Source: Anaerofilum hominis
GTDB taxonomy: Bacteria; Bacillota; Clostridia; Oscillospirales; Ruminococcaceae
DNA: 64,000 nucleotides
Assembly: GCF_014287275.1 (NCBI RefSeq)
Contig: NZ_JACONZ010000003.1
Coordinates: 248,001 to 312,000, forward strand
Direction: 5' to 3'
Shown: piece after piece, positions 7,453 through 15,720 of the stretch
How positions within the stretch are numbered: the stretch's first letter is position 1
Layout of the letters: each line of letters starts with the position of its first letter
The notes under the pieces: model-generated
The model's database searches: none
What the model saw: the letters and a program-made list of their open reading frames with translations, nothing else
What the model was told of the DNA's origin: nothing
Made by a program: the position numbers and the translations under genes

Positions 7453-7476
7453 ACCACAGAAGGATTATTCTGTGGT
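7453..7476. repeat. Right inverted recombination site, overlapping a terminator
   Basis: Arms ACCACAGAA and TTCTGTGGT around spacer GGATTA, the exact reverse complement of the left site. Because it is followed by eight T residues it also forms a rho-independent terminator for plus-strand transcripts, which would stop the outward-facing promoter from making antisense RNA to the recombinase. Confidence 0.8.
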
Positions 7477-7486
7477 TTTTTTTCTT

Positions 7487-8323
7487 TTAGAGGATCAGTT
7501 TCATTCGGTTCAAGACCTTTTCATGGGCCGCGGCGCTCACCGCCACATAAATTCGCGTTGTCTCGATCCTGCTGTGGCCCAGCACATCGGCCAGGTGCGC
7601 CAGGTTGTGTTCAACAGCATAAAAGGTGCGGGCGAACAGGTGGCGCAGGTTGTGGGGGAATATCTTGCGGGAGTCTACGTTTGCCGCCCGGCTCAGGCGC
7701 TTCATGTCGTGGCAGATGTTGGCCCGGTCTAAGGGCTTGCCGGTTTTGGTGCGGAAGATATGACCGCTTTCAATGCCGTGTTCCTTTGCATACCGAAGCA
7801 GCCTGCCCCGCAGATCCTTTTGCAGGATGATGGTGCGGTTTTTGCCTTTCATGCGAATCTCCGCCCGGCCTGTTTTTGCTGCTTCCACCGTGATAGACGC
7901 CAGTTCGCTCACCCGGATGCCGGTGCCGCATACGGTCAGCATCAGCAGATACAGCCGCTCGTTTCCCCTCGCCCGAGCCGCCGCCAGCAGCCGTTTGTAC
8001 TCCGCTTCAGAGAGCTCCCGCGCTTCATCCAGAAATGCCTGCCGCTGCACTTTCAGCAGCTTTACCTTACAGTCCTGCCGACCGCTAAAATCCAGGAACG
8101 CGCCTATGGCTGACAGCGCCCCGTTGACGGTCTGGGCTCTGCTCTTGCCTTGCAGATACTCCCGGTATTCTAAAAGACGGGTCTTTGTAAGCTCTGTACC
8201 CTGTAAAAATGCCGCCAGACGCCGTACCGCCCGGACATATTTGCTCACTGTGGCTCGGGATTTTTCATTGAGGTACAGGTGGGCTTCAAACGCCTGCACA
8301 CTCTGCTCTGTGATTTCTTTCAT
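7487..8323 (-). CDS. Tyrosine recombinase, probable inversion enzyme of the adjacent switch
   Basis: A 278-residue phage-integrase-type site-specific recombinase. The N-terminal SAM-like core-binding domain covers about residues 1-90 and the catalytic domain about 103-275. Catalytic residues are visible: Arg137 in CGTGIRVSELA, Lys in RMKGKNRTI (about 159-161), His224 and Arg227 in PHNLRHLFA, His250 in LGHSRIETT, and Tyr259 in TTRIYVAV. The length fits XerC/D-like recombinases without an arm-binding domain, the type known to flip promoters of surface genes in Firmicutes and Bacteroides. The ATG at 8323 has GGAGGTG upstream. The stop lies 11 bases from the right inverted site, so I infer this is its invertase. 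A XerC/D-like role in dimer resolution is less likely given the matched sites next door. Confidence 0.9.
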   Translation of the reverse strand: MKEITEQSVQAFEAHLYLNEKSRATVSKYVRAVRRLAAFLQGTELTKTRLLEYREYLQGKSRAQTVNGALSAIGAFLDFSGRQDCKVKLLKVQRQAFLDEARELSEAEYKRLLAAARARGNERLYLLMLTVCGTGIRVSELASITVEAAKTGRAEIRMKGKNRTIILQKDLRGRLLRYAKEHGIESGHIFRTKTGKPLDRANICHDMKRLSRAANVDSRKIFPHNLRHLFARTFYAVEHNLAHLADVLGHSRIETTRIYVAVSAAAHEKVLNRMKLIL

Positions 8324-8438
8324 TGTATAAACACCTCCTGCATATCATTCTCTTCCATTTTACCTGCGGCTATGCAGGAAGAAATGAGGCGCCTATAAAA
8401 TGGGGCGGAGCAGGCCAAACCTGCCCGCGCCGCCATAT

Positions 8439-8468
8439 AAAAATGCTGCCCATGTGGGCAGCATTTTT
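8439..8468. terminator. Strong bidirectional terminator
   Basis: AAAAATGCTGCCCA (8439-8452) pairs perfectly with TGGGCAGCATTTTT (8455-8468). The 2-base apex will open into a small loop. It marks the right boundary of the surface-protein/recombinase block. Confidence 0.8.
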
Positions 8469-9283
8469 GTGGTAAAGCGAACTCAATAAGTTGAGGACAT
8501 ACCCCGGGATTTCACAGCAGCCGAGGAGGGGGCCTTTCTTGCGGCCCTGGCGGCCAGCGTTTTCTTCCGCTGTGTTGGTGCGGCCATTTTCGCTGCGCAC
8601 CGCAATGCCCGCGTGGTCAGAAGAACTCTCCCGGCCGTCCTCATCCCCACCGAAAAAGGGGATGCCGTGGGGCGGCAGGGCGCTTTGTCCATCGAATTAT
8701 CACGACGCGGCGGGTGATCGTTTAGGGGAAGGAAAAGCCGCAGGGGAGAAGACACGAGGCCCTCGGCAAAAGCCCGGCGGCGCCGAAAGGAGCGGGCCGA
8801 TAGGCATGACAAGCTGATTTTTTCTTTTCAAAAGGGAGAGGAACACCGTGCAGGGGGCGGCAGACGACTGCGGAACTGCTTTTCGCAGCGGTGCAGACCT
8901 GTTATAATGAAACTGTCTGTCGCTTTATAAAAAGCGGCGCGCGGGAACAAAGAGACAGGGGCTGCAAAAAACATCACCGGGACGCAGCAGAGGACCGGCT
9001 GTGCAAAGCGCAGAGAAAAGCGGGGCCCGGGAGCCTGCGCGCTGCGCGGCGGCAGGGACAGGATCTGTGCAAAGCAAAAGGGCGGAAAAAACCGCCCTTG
9101 ACGCGCTCTTTACAGGGCTTTGCAGCGTCGGGCGGCCCGGCGCTGGCAGGGCGGTGCGAAAAAATGTGGAGCACAGCGCAGCCCGATCAGCGCTGCGCTG
9201 TGCTCCGGCGCAGATCCTGCACTGGGGAGCTGCGGGCTGACTTGGGCGCTTTTGTGCGCGCCCGGACAAAGGAGGAGAAACGG
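8469..9283. other. Gene-poor interval with a long hairpin
   Basis: About 800 bases in which I find no convincing gene; open frames are Arg/Ala/Pro-rich and lack credible starts. A 14-bp perfect stem GGAGCACAGCGCAG (9168-9181) / CTGCGCTGTGCTCC (9193-9206) stands 78 bases before the next gene without a T-run, so it is more likely a leader structure or a repeat remnant than a terminator. Confidence 0.5.
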
Positions 9284-9964
9284 ATGGTACCGATCAGGCA
9301 GTGGATGGAAGCATTTGCCGCAAGTGTGCTGGAGGAGTTTGGCGAGCGCATCGTTTTTATCGGCCTGCAGGGCAGCTATGGTAGGGGAGAGGCCACGGAG
9401 GACAGCGACCTGGACGTGGTGGTCATCTTTGATAAGCTGGGCCCGCCGGAGCTGGCGCGCTATGCTGCGCTGCTGGAGAAGATGGAGCACCGCGAAAAGA
9501 TCTGCGGTTTTGTGTCCGGCAAAGCGGAACTGCAGGGCTGGGACCGCGCGGATCTCTTCCAGTTCTGCCGGGACACCACGCCGGTGCACGGCAGCCTGGA
9601 TTTTCTTTGCCCGCAGCCGGGCCCGCAGGACGCACGGCGGGCGGTGCTCACAGGGGCATGCGATCTTTACCACGGCTGCTGTCACAACCTGCTGCATGAA
9701 AAAGATCCGGCTGTGCTGGCTGGTCTGTATAAAGGGGCTGCGTTTGTGCTGCAGGCAAAATATTTTTGCGAGAGCGGGGCCTATATCCGCAGAAAAGAGG
9801 AACTGATCCCGCTCCTGCAGGGGCCGGACCAACGGTTGATGGAGACTGCCCGGGAGCTGCGCCGCCGCCCGGAGACAGCGGCGCAGCAGTTTGGATCCCT
9901 CTCACAGGAGCTGCTGCGCTGGAGCAGCGAAGCGATCGCCGCCTATGGGGGCGGCGGGCGGTGA
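9284..9964 (+). CDS. Nucleotidyltransferase-domain protein
   Basis: A 226-residue protein with a DNA-polymerase-beta-type (MNT/NTP_transf_2) nucleotidyltransferase motif near the N-terminus: LQGSYGRGEATEDSDLDVVV, about residues 28-47, matching G-S-x-x-R-G-x(5)-S-D-x-D. The remaining two thirds are helical, like the C-terminal halves of aminoglycoside-type nucleotidyltransferases. The start at 9284 is fixed by a perfect AAAGGAGGAG eight bases upstream. It stands alone. The substrate is unknown; antibiotic adenylylation or an MNT/HEPN-type toxin neutraliser are both conceivable, but no HEPN partner is seen beside it. Confidence 0.8.
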   Translation: MVPIRQWMEAFAASVLEEFGERIVFIGLQGSYGRGEATEDSDLDVVVIFDKLGPPELARYAALLEKMEHREKICGFVSGKAELQGWDRADLFQFCRDTTPVHGSLDFLCPQPGPQDARRAVLTGACDLYHGCCHNLLHEKDPAVLAGLYKGAAFVLQAKYFCESGAYIRRKEELIPLLQGPDQRLMETARELRRRPETAAQQFGSLSQELLRWSSEAIAAYGGGGR

Positions 9965-10362
9965 CAGCCGCCCCGTCCCGCGCGAAAAAGCGGAACACCA
10001 TTCCCCGGCGCGGGCAGACAGGGCCGTGCGCGGCCTGACCTGCTGATCAAAGGTGGACAGGTCCGGCTTTTCAGCGGGACAGACGCTGGAAGCGGGCGTT
10101 CCGCGGTCTGCAGGGGGCGCTGCGCTGAAAAGGACGGAGGCTTTTTACGCCCCCCTCCAGAATACAATAGAAAAAAGCCGCCCCAGAACGGCAAAGCGGC
10201 TTTTGGGCCCCGGGCCATGGCTTTTTGGGGACAGAGCAGGCGCGTAGGTGCGAAAAAAGCGGCAGAGTGACCGCTGTTCCTCAAGTTCAGGAGAAAATGC
10301 GCGTTGGCTCTGCGGCAATTTTTTCGCAGAGGCGTCCTTTTTTGTCCGCGGGACGGTGTCTT
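9965..10362. other. Intergenic region between convergent genes
   Basis: About 400 bases between the nucleotidyltransferase gene and the oppositely oriented editing-protein gene. Apart from the hairpin at 10173-10204 I see nothing identifiable. Confidence 0.5.
10173..10204. terminator. Terminator between convergent genes
   Basis: AAAAGCCGC (10173-10181) pairs with GCGGCTTTT (10196-10204). A and T flanks make it usable in both directions. Confidence 0.65.
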
Positions 10363-10896
10363 TTAAAGCCGCACCACGGTGGGCTCATGCCCCACGGCGG
10401 GCAGGAACTTATGCAGCAGGTCCTCGGTGCGCAGTTTGATGCTGCTGGTATTCTGGCAGGGGTGGCAGCCCACGTACTCGTCCCGCAGCACCTCTTCGTC
10501 GATGACCAGGCGCACCTGCTTGTCCGTGTCGTTCATCAGGCCCAGCACGCTGACGCTGCCGGGGTGCAGGCCGAGGAACTGTTCCATAAAGTCCTCGCTG
10601 CCAAAGCTGAGGCGGGCCACGCCCAGCTGGGCCGAGAGGTCCTTGGTCTTGAAAGGCTTGTCCCCGGGCATCATCAGCAGATAAAACCGGGTCTGCTGGC
10701 GGTTGCAGAGAAACAGGTTTTTGCAGATGAGCACGTCCAGCACCCGGTCGATCTCCTTGCAGACCTCCATAGTGGTGGCGGGGGCGTGGTCGGTGCGCAG
10801 GTACTCCACGCCCAGACGGTCCAGCAGATCGTAAGTGCGCACCTCGCGCGCTTCGCGGCCGCGGCAGTCCTCCGGCCGCCCGTGAAAAATTTCCAT
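10363..10896 (-). CDS. YbaK/ProX-type prolyl-tRNA editing protein
   Basis: A 177-residue stand-alone editing domain of the YbaK/ProX superfamily. These proteins hydrolyse mischarged aminoacyl-tRNA, typically Ala-tRNA(Pro), in trans. Recognisable blocks are YDLLDRLGVEYLRTDHAPA, the conserved lysine region ICKNLFLCNRQ, YLLMMPGDKPFKTKDLS, the VSVLGLMND strand and the late VGCHPCQNTSSIKL block that forms part of the pocket. Length and order fit the ProXp/PrdX group. The ATG at 10896 is preceded by GAGGAGG. A promoter-like TGGTATAAT lies about 95 bases upstream in the first palindromic repeat. Confidence 0.88.
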   Translation of the reverse strand: MEIFHGRPEDCRGREAREVRTYDLLDRLGVEYLRTDHAPATTMEVCKEIDRVLDVLICKNLFLCNRQQTRFYLLMMPGDKPFKTKDLSAQLGVARLSFGSEDFMEQFLGLHPGSVSVLGLMNDTDKQVRLVIDEEVLRDEYVGCHPCQNTSSIKLRTEDLLHKFLPAVGHEPTVVRL

Positions 10897-10983
10897 GTGA
10901 TGACCTCCTCGGCCCGCCGACAGGGCGGGCGGACAATTTTTGAGGAGACGGGTCTTGCATCGCGCGCCTCGTCTCGTCTGTCT

Positions 10984-10992
10984 ATTATACCA
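10984..10992 (-). promoter_or_regulatory. Extended -10 element ahead of the editing-protein gene
   Basis: On the minus strand the outer arm of the first palindrome reads TGGTATAAT, about 95 bases before the ATG at 10896. No good -35 box is visible, as is usual for extended -10 promoters. Confidence 0.45.
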
Positions 10993-11330
10993 TAGACGCG
11001 TAAGCGTCTATGGTATAATTGCGCATCAAAAGCCGGTTGCCCTGTGCGCGCGGGCGCGCAGGGCGAGGCGCTGCGCATAAGGGGTATCGCGCCCGCTTTG
11101 CGGGCGTGATACCATAGACGCGTAAGCGTCTATGGTATAATTGCGCATCAAAAGCCGGTTGCCCTGTGCGCGCGGGCGCGCAGGGCGAGGCGCTGCGCAT
11201 AAGGGGTATCGCGCCTGCTTTGCGGGCGTGATACCATAGACGCGTAAGCGTCTATGGTATAATTGCGCATCAAAAGCCGGTCGCCCTGTGCGCGTGGGCG
11301 CGCAGGGCGAGGCGCTGCGCATAAAGGGAC
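10984..11330. repeat. Three tandem copies of a 122-bp palindromic repeat
   Basis: Units begin at about 10987, 11109 and 11231, a period of 122 bp; the third copy is cut short after about 100 bp. Each complete unit holds three hairpins: ATACCATAGACGC/GCGTCTATGGTAT with loop GTAA, then GCCCTG...CAGGGC around a GC-rich centre, then CGCCCGC...GCGGGCG. The right edge of the first hairpin reads TGGTATAAT, an extended -10 promoter element on the plus strand. In the first copy the left edge also reads so on the minus strand. It is intergenic, between the editing protein and the tyrosine phosphatase genes. Confidence 0.85.
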
Positions 11331-11698
11331 AGGGGTGAAGCAGAACCTCCGCAGCCGCGAAAAGCGACCGGCTGTGCCGGCACGGGATGCGGCGAAGCAG
11401 ACAAAGAGGCCTTTTCGCCGGTGCCGCGAAAAGGAGATAAGCCGGTGCGGCGTTCAGCAAAGACAGGGAAAGGGCCGCACGGCGGCACGGTCTGCCGGCG
11501 CCAAGCGGCGGCTCTTCATCGGGCGGGCAGACGCGCAAGGCAGAAAAAAGAAGAGGAGAACGCCCTCCCTTCAAAGAACGATGATCTGTGCGGGTCCGCA
11601 AAAAAAGAACGTAAGTTTGAGGCAAAACACAAAAACGAAAAAACGCCGGATAGCCCGTTGCATCAGGGTTTGAAGGCTTGTGAAGGGATATAAAAGAG

Positions 11699-12163
11699 AT
11701 GATAAAAATACTTTTTGTCTGCCACGGCAATATCTGCCGTTCGCCCATGGCGGAGTTTTTGTTCCGTGATCTGCTGCATAAACAGGGGCTGGAGGGACGG
11801 GCGCTGGTGGCCAGCGCAGCCACCAGCGCGGAGGAGATCGGCAACCCGGTGTATCCCCCGGCACGGCGCAAACTGGCGCAGCTGGGCATCGACGCGGGCG
11901 GCAAACGGGCCGTCCAGCTTGTCCGGGCCGATTATGGCCGCTGGGACCGGCTTATCGGCATGGAGCAGTATAATATCCGCAACATGCTGCGCATCCTGGG
12001 CGGTGACCCGGAGGGGAAAGTCTTTCGCCTGCTGGATTTCACCGCCCGCCCGCGGGATATTGAGGACCCGTGGTACAGCGGCGATTTTGATACGGCCTGC
12101 ACAGAGATCCGCGAGGGCTGCGCGGCGCTGCTGGACCGGCTGCGGGCAGAGGGGCAGCTCTGA
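11699..12163 (+). CDS. Low-molecular-weight protein tyrosine phosphatase
   Basis: A 154-residue LMW-PTP that removes phosphate from tyrosine residues (or arginine in the YwlE/PtpB-like branch). The active-site P-loop VCHGNICRSP is at about residues 7-16 (C-x5-R), and the general acid motif DPWYSG is at about 122-127. The length is standard. In Gram-positive bacteria such enzymes often counteract capsule or exopolysaccharide tyrosine kinases, but no kinase is seen nearby. It follows the tandem palindromic repeats, which may supply its promoter. Confidence 0.93.
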   Translation: MIKILFVCHGNICRSPMAEFLFRDLLHKQGLEGRALVASAATSAEEIGNPVYPPARRKLAQLGIDAGGKRAVQLVRADYGRWDRLIGMEQYNIRNMLRILGGDPEGKVFRLLDFTARPRDIEDPWYSGDFDTACTEIREGCAALLDRLRAEGQL

Positions 12164-12273
12164 GATCGCGGCGGCGTGCCCCCGCGCTTCAAGAAAAAGA
12201 TCTGCCCCCGGTCTCTCCGCGCCTGCTCACAGCGCACCGCGGGGCAGAACAACACGCCCGGCGGCGGGCCCGT

Positions 12274-12302
12274 TTGCTCCCGCGGGCCGGACGCGGTATA
12301 AT
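12274..12302 (+). promoter_or_regulatory. Promoter of the beta-lactamase-fold hydrolase gene
   Basis: TTGCTC (12274-12279), a 17-base spacer and TATAAT (12297-12302), ending 41 bases before the ATG at 12344. Confidence 0.6.
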
Positions 12303-12343
12303 ACAGTAGATATCGGATCTTTGCCGGTGGGAGGGAAAGCGGT

Positions 12344-14203
12344 ATGGCTTTGATGACACAGGTAAAAACGCTGCGGCTGCTGCGGGAGGTACTGCTGGGC
12401 CACGGCACCCGCGTGCTGCCCTATGAGCCGGACTCCAAGCCGGAGTTCACCGGCGGCGGCCCGGCCCAGAGGATGCCCCGCAGCGGGCCGGAGGCGGAGG
12501 GCATGTCCAGCGTTGCGCTGGCGCAGCTCTACTGCGATCTGGCCGCGGCAAAAGGGGCCTGCGTGCACGGGCTGATCGTGGCGCGGCATGGACGGGTGGT
12601 CAGCGAGGGCTGGTTTGCCCCGTTTCGGTCCGGGGTGTGGCATGTCACCCATTCGCTGTGCAAAAGCTTTACCGGCACCGCGGTGGGGCTGGCTGTGGAG
12701 GAGGGCTTTTTTGGCCTGGACGATAAGGTGGCGGACTATTTCCCGGAGTACTGCAGCCTGCTGACCAGCCGGCGCACCCGGGCCATCACAGTGCGCCATC
12801 TGCTGACCATGTGCAGCGGCATCACCTTCAACGAGATGGGGGAGGCGCTGGAGCGGGACTGGGTGCGGGCCATCTTTGAATCGGAGGTCGCGTTTGAGCC
12901 GGGCGCGAAGTTTGTTTACAACAGCATGAACAGCTATCTGCTCAGCGCGCTGGTGAAAAAGACCACCGGGCAGGGCCTGACGGATTTTTTGACCCCGCGC
13001 ATCTTTGAGCCGCTGGGCTTTGGCCCCGTGGGATGGGAGAAATGCCCCTGCGGCATTGAAAAGGGCGGCTGGGGCATGTATCTGGACCCGGAAGACATGC
13101 TCAAATTCGGTCAGCTTTATCTGCAGGGCGGCGTTTGGCGCGGGCCGCAGGGAGAGCGCCGCCTGATCCCCGAAGCCTGGGCGCGGGAGGCCGTGCGCAC
13201 CCAGATCACCGGCGCGGACGGCGAGTACGGCTGGCAGATCTGGACGCGGGAAGAGGACGGCAGCTTTTTGATGAACGGCATGTTCGGCCAGTATGTGGCG
13301 GTCTTTCCGCAGCAGGACGTCGTTGCGGTGCTGACCTCGGGCAACGGCAACCTGCTCACCGACTCGGTGGCCTATACCCGCCTGAGGGCGGCGCTGGCAC
13401 AGCCGCATTTTTCAGACGGGCCGCTGCCCGCGGACCCGGCGGGGGAAAAAGAACTGGCCCGCGTGCTGGCGGCGCTGGAGTTTGACCGCCCGGTGCCCCC
13501 GCCTCCGCTGCCGCAGCCCTGGTACCGCGCGGCCTGGGCGCGCCTGAGCAAAAGGGCGCGCGGGCCGCAGCCGGCCCCGCCGCCCCGCGCCCTGCCCCCC
13601 GAGGCGCTGGCTTTTTGCGGCGAAACCTGGCGGTTTGAAAAGAGCAGGGGCGGCCTGATGCCGATGATCCTGCAGTTTATGGACGGACGCTTTTCCGACG
13701 GGGTGCGGGCGCTGCGCATCGAGGCCGCGGAGGACGCGCTGATCCTGTATTGGGAAGAGGGCGGCGCGACGCTGTGTCTGCCCGCGGGCTGGAAGCGTTG
13801 GGCCGACGGCCGCGTGTGCATGCAGGGGGAGACCTTTCTCACTGCGGCGCGCGCCGAGGTAAAGCTGGATGAGGACGACCAGCCGGTGCTGAAGATCCAG
13901 CTCTGCCTGCCCGAACACAGCTCCTGCCGCCGCATCAAGCTCTCGCGGCAGGAGGAGGGCGTGCTGCTGCGGCTGGACGAGAGCCCCAGCCTGGCCCTTG
14001 CCATCAGCAAGGTGGTGGGGCAGGCGGCGAACACGGGCACAAAGGACCCCATGTCCGACCTGCTGCTGGGCGGCGGCTACCCACAGTATCGGGTGCAGCA
14101 GCTGATCGCCCCGCAGCTGCGGGGCGTGGTCACCCACGCCGGAGATCCGGCCCTGGCGGCGGAAGCGCAGCCCGCAGGCCGGGAGATCACAAAGCAGGGA
14201 TAG
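12344..14203 (+). CDS. Serine hydrolase of the class C beta-lactamase / esterase family
   Basis: A 619-residue protein whose first about 360 residues form a beta-lactamase (class C/PBP4*-like) fold. The catalytic S-x-x-K is SLCK at about 104-107 and the YNS motif is at about 192-194 (KFVYNSMNSY). There is no signal peptide or membrane helix, so it probably acts in the cytoplasm as an esterase or peptidase rather than as antibiotic resistance. The C-terminal about 250 residues start after a proline-rich linker (VPPPPLPQP, then PAPPPRALPP) and look beta-rich; I do not recognise that domain. The stop touches the start region of the MATE gene, so the two are co-transcribed. Confidence 0.82.
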   Translation: MALMTQVKTLRLLREVLLGHGTRVLPYEPDSKPEFTGGGPAQRMPRSGPEAEGMSSVALAQLYCDLAAAKGACVHGLIVARHGRVVSEGWFAPFRSGVWHVTHSLCKSFTGTAVGLAVEEGFFGLDDKVADYFPEYCSLLTSRRTRAITVRHLLTMCSGITFNEMGEALERDWVRAIFESEVAFEPGAKFVYNSMNSYLLSALVKKTTGQGLTDFLTPRIFEPLGFGPVGWEKCPCGIEKGGWGMYLDPEDMLKFGQLYLQGGVWRGPQGERRLIPEAWAREAVRTQITGADGEYGWQIWTREEDGSFLMNGMFGQYVAVFPQQDVVAVLTSGNGNLLTDSVAYTRLRAALAQPHFSDGPLPADPAGEKELARVLAALEFDRPVPPPPLPQPWYRAAWARLSKRARGPQPAPPPRALPPEALAFCGETWRFEKSRGGLMPMILQFMDGRFSDGVRALRIEAAEDALILYWEEGGATLCLPAGWKRWADGRVCMQGETFLTAARAEVKLDEDDQPVLKIQLCLPEHSSCRRIKLSRQEEGVLLRLDESPSLALAISKVVGQAANTGTKDPMSDLLLGGGYPQYRVQQLIAPQLRGVVTHAGDPALAAEAQPAGREITKQG

Positions 14204-14209
14204 GTGAAA

Positions 14210-15613
14210 ATGGAGGAAGAAAAACAAACGGCGGGCGCGGGGGCTGCGGCTCAGAGCGATTTTTCGCAGGGGACCGTGCCCTCCAACATCCTGCGGCTGG
14301 CGCTGCCCATGGTGGTGGCCCAGCTTATCAACGTGCTCTACAGTGTGGTGGACCGGATGTATATCGGCCACCTGCCCGCCGCGGCGGGCAACGCCCTGAC
14401 CGGGGTGGGGGTGACCTTTCCCATCCTGACGGTGGTCATCGCCTTTGCAAACCTTTTCGGGGCGGGCGGCGCGCCGCTGTTCTCGATGGCAAGGGGGCGC
14501 GGCGACAGCGAAGAGGCCTGCCGCATCATGGGCAATGTCTTTTCGATGCTCACCGCCACCGGCCTGCTGCTGACTGCGCTGGTGCTGCTGTTCAAACGGC
14601 CGCTGCTCTATCTGTTTGGGGCCAGCGACGTCACCTATCCCTATGCCAGCGACTATATCACCATCTACCTGCTTGGCAGCGTCTTTGTGATGCTGGGCCT
14701 TGGCATGAACAATTTTATCAATGCGCAGGGGTTTGCGCGCAAGGGCATGATGACGGTGCTGATCGGCGCGGCCCTCAACATCGCCCTGGACCCGCTGTTC
14801 ATCTTTGTCTTTGATATGGGGGTGCGCGGCGCGGCGCTGGCCACGGTGCTGTCTCAGTTTGTCTCGGCCCTGTGGGCGGTGGGCTTTCTGTGCGGCAGAC
14901 GCACGCTGCTGCGGCTGGAGCCGCGCTGGATGCGGGTGCAGCTGCCGGTGGTGGGCCGCATCACCGCGCTGGGCTTTTCCAGCTTTATCATGGCGGTCAC
15001 CAACAGCGCGGTGCAAAGCGTCTGCAACGCCACGCTGCAGACCTTCGGCGGAGATCTGTACGTGGGGGTCATGACCGTGCTCAACTCGGTGCGCGAGGTG
15101 GTGATGACGGTGGTGAGCGGCGTGACCAACGCCGCCCAGCCGGTGATGAGCTTCAACTACGGCGCGCGCAAATACCGCCGTGTGCGGGAGGGGATCGGCT
15201 TCACCACCGCCCTGTGCATCGGCTATACGGTGCTGGTGTGGGCGCTGCTGTTTTTCTTCCCCCGCGTGTTTATTGCGGTGTTCAACGATGACCCGGCGCT
15301 GATGGAGGCCTGTGTGCCCGCAATGCACATCTACTTTTTCGGTTTCTTTATGATGTCGCTGCAGATGGCCGGGCAGGCGGTGTCGGTGGCCCTGGGCCGC
15401 TCCAAACAGGCGGTGTTCTTTTCGCTGCTGCGCAAGGCGTTTATCGTCATCCCGCTCACGCTGCTGCTGCCGCGGCTGTTCGGCCTTGGGGTGGACGGCG
15501 TGTTCCTGGCCGAGCCCATCTCCAATTTCATCGGCGGCGTCGCCTGTTATGTGACAATGCTGCTTACCATCTGGCCGGAGCTCAAACGGCGGGAGCGGGA
15601 GCAGGCCGCCTGA
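14210..15613 (+). CDS. MATE-family multidrug efflux transporter
   Basis: An integral membrane exporter (about 467 residues, twelve predicted helices) of the multidrug and toxin extrusion family, driven by a sodium or proton gradient. Typical are the N-terminal LRLALPMVVAQLINVLYSVVDRMYIG, the repeated half after the middle, and the motif NAQGFARKGMMTVLIGAALNIALDPLFIF. The start at 14210 is preferred over the GTG at 14204 because AGGGA lies nine bases before it. Only six bases separate it from the stop of the hydrolase gene. A role in detoxification together with that hydrolase is possible but unproven. Confidence 0.93.
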   Translation: MEEEKQTAGAGAAAQSDFSQGTVPSNILRLALPMVVAQLINVLYSVVDRMYIGHLPAAAGNALTGVGVTFPILTVVIAFANLFGAGGAPLFSMARGRGDSEEACRIMGNVFSMLTATGLLLTALVLLFKRPLLYLFGASDVTYPYASDYITIYLLGSVFVMLGLGMNNFINAQGFARKGMMTVLIGAALNIALDPLFIFVFDMGVRGAALATVLSQFVSALWAVGFLCGRRTLLRLEPRWMRVQLPVVGRITALGFSSFIMAVTNSAVQSVCNATLQTFGGDLYVGVMTVLNSVREVVMTVVSGVTNAAQPVMSFNYGARKYRRVREGIGFTTALCIGYTVLVWALLFFFPRVFIAVFNDDPALMEACVPAMHIYFFGFFMMSLQMAGQAVSVALGRSKQAVFFSLLRKAFIVIPLTLLLPRLFGLGVDGVFLAEPISNFIGGVACYVTMLLTIWPELKRREREQAA

Positions 15614-15644
15614 GCGGAAAAAGGGACCTGTTACTCCCCGTTGC

Positions 15645-15674
15645 TTGCGGCAACGGCGCGCGCGGGGCTACAAT
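15645..15674 (+). promoter_or_regulatory. Promoter of the XRE regulator gene
   Basis: TTGCGG (15645-15650), an 18-base spacer and TACAAT (15669-15674). It overlaps an in-frame upstream ATG (15673), which argues that the real start is the later ATG at 15721. Confidence 0.45.
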
Positions 15675-15720
15675 GGCTTCAACAAAAGGGGCCGCAGGGA
15701 CCCCAAAGGAGGCGCGGCGG

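Larger units (their letters stand above)
7094..7476. other. Probable invertible DNA segment (promoter switch) upstream of surface operon
   Basis: The segment is bounded by two 24-bp sites that are exact reverse complements (7094-7117 and 7453-7476). It contains a sigma-A-like promoter (7303-7331), two hairpins (7157-7196 and 7209-7244) and a third, degenerate site (7377-7400). The tyrosine recombinase gene begins ten bases beyond the right site. The promoter now reads rightwards, away from the surface operon on the minus strand to the left. Inversion would point it into that operon. This is inference from structure; no reads were examined. Confidence 0.75.

Noticed and set aside
8891..9283. 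N-terminal extension of the nucleotidyltransferase frame
   Set aside because: The upstream 131 codons are Arg/Lys/Ala-rich without structure, while a perfect ribosome binding site stands just before the ATG at 9284.
10984..11330. CRISPR array
   Set aside because: The period is 122 bp with the whole unit repeated almost identically. There are no unique spacers and no cas genes.
12227..13408. Long minus-strand open frame opposite the beta-lactamase-fold gene
   Set aside because: Its translation is rich in His, Gln, Arg and Pro without motifs, the usual shadow of a GC-rich gene on the other strand.
12344..14203. Antibiotic-resistance beta-lactamase
   Set aside because: Although the S-x-x-K motif is present, the protein lacks a signal peptide and carries an unknown C-terminal domain, so an esterase or peptidase role is more likely.
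13412..15328. 638-codon minus-strand open frame across the hydrolase and MATE genes
   Set aside because: Low-complexity His/Gln/Arg translation spanning two clear plus-strand genes. It is an antisense shadow.
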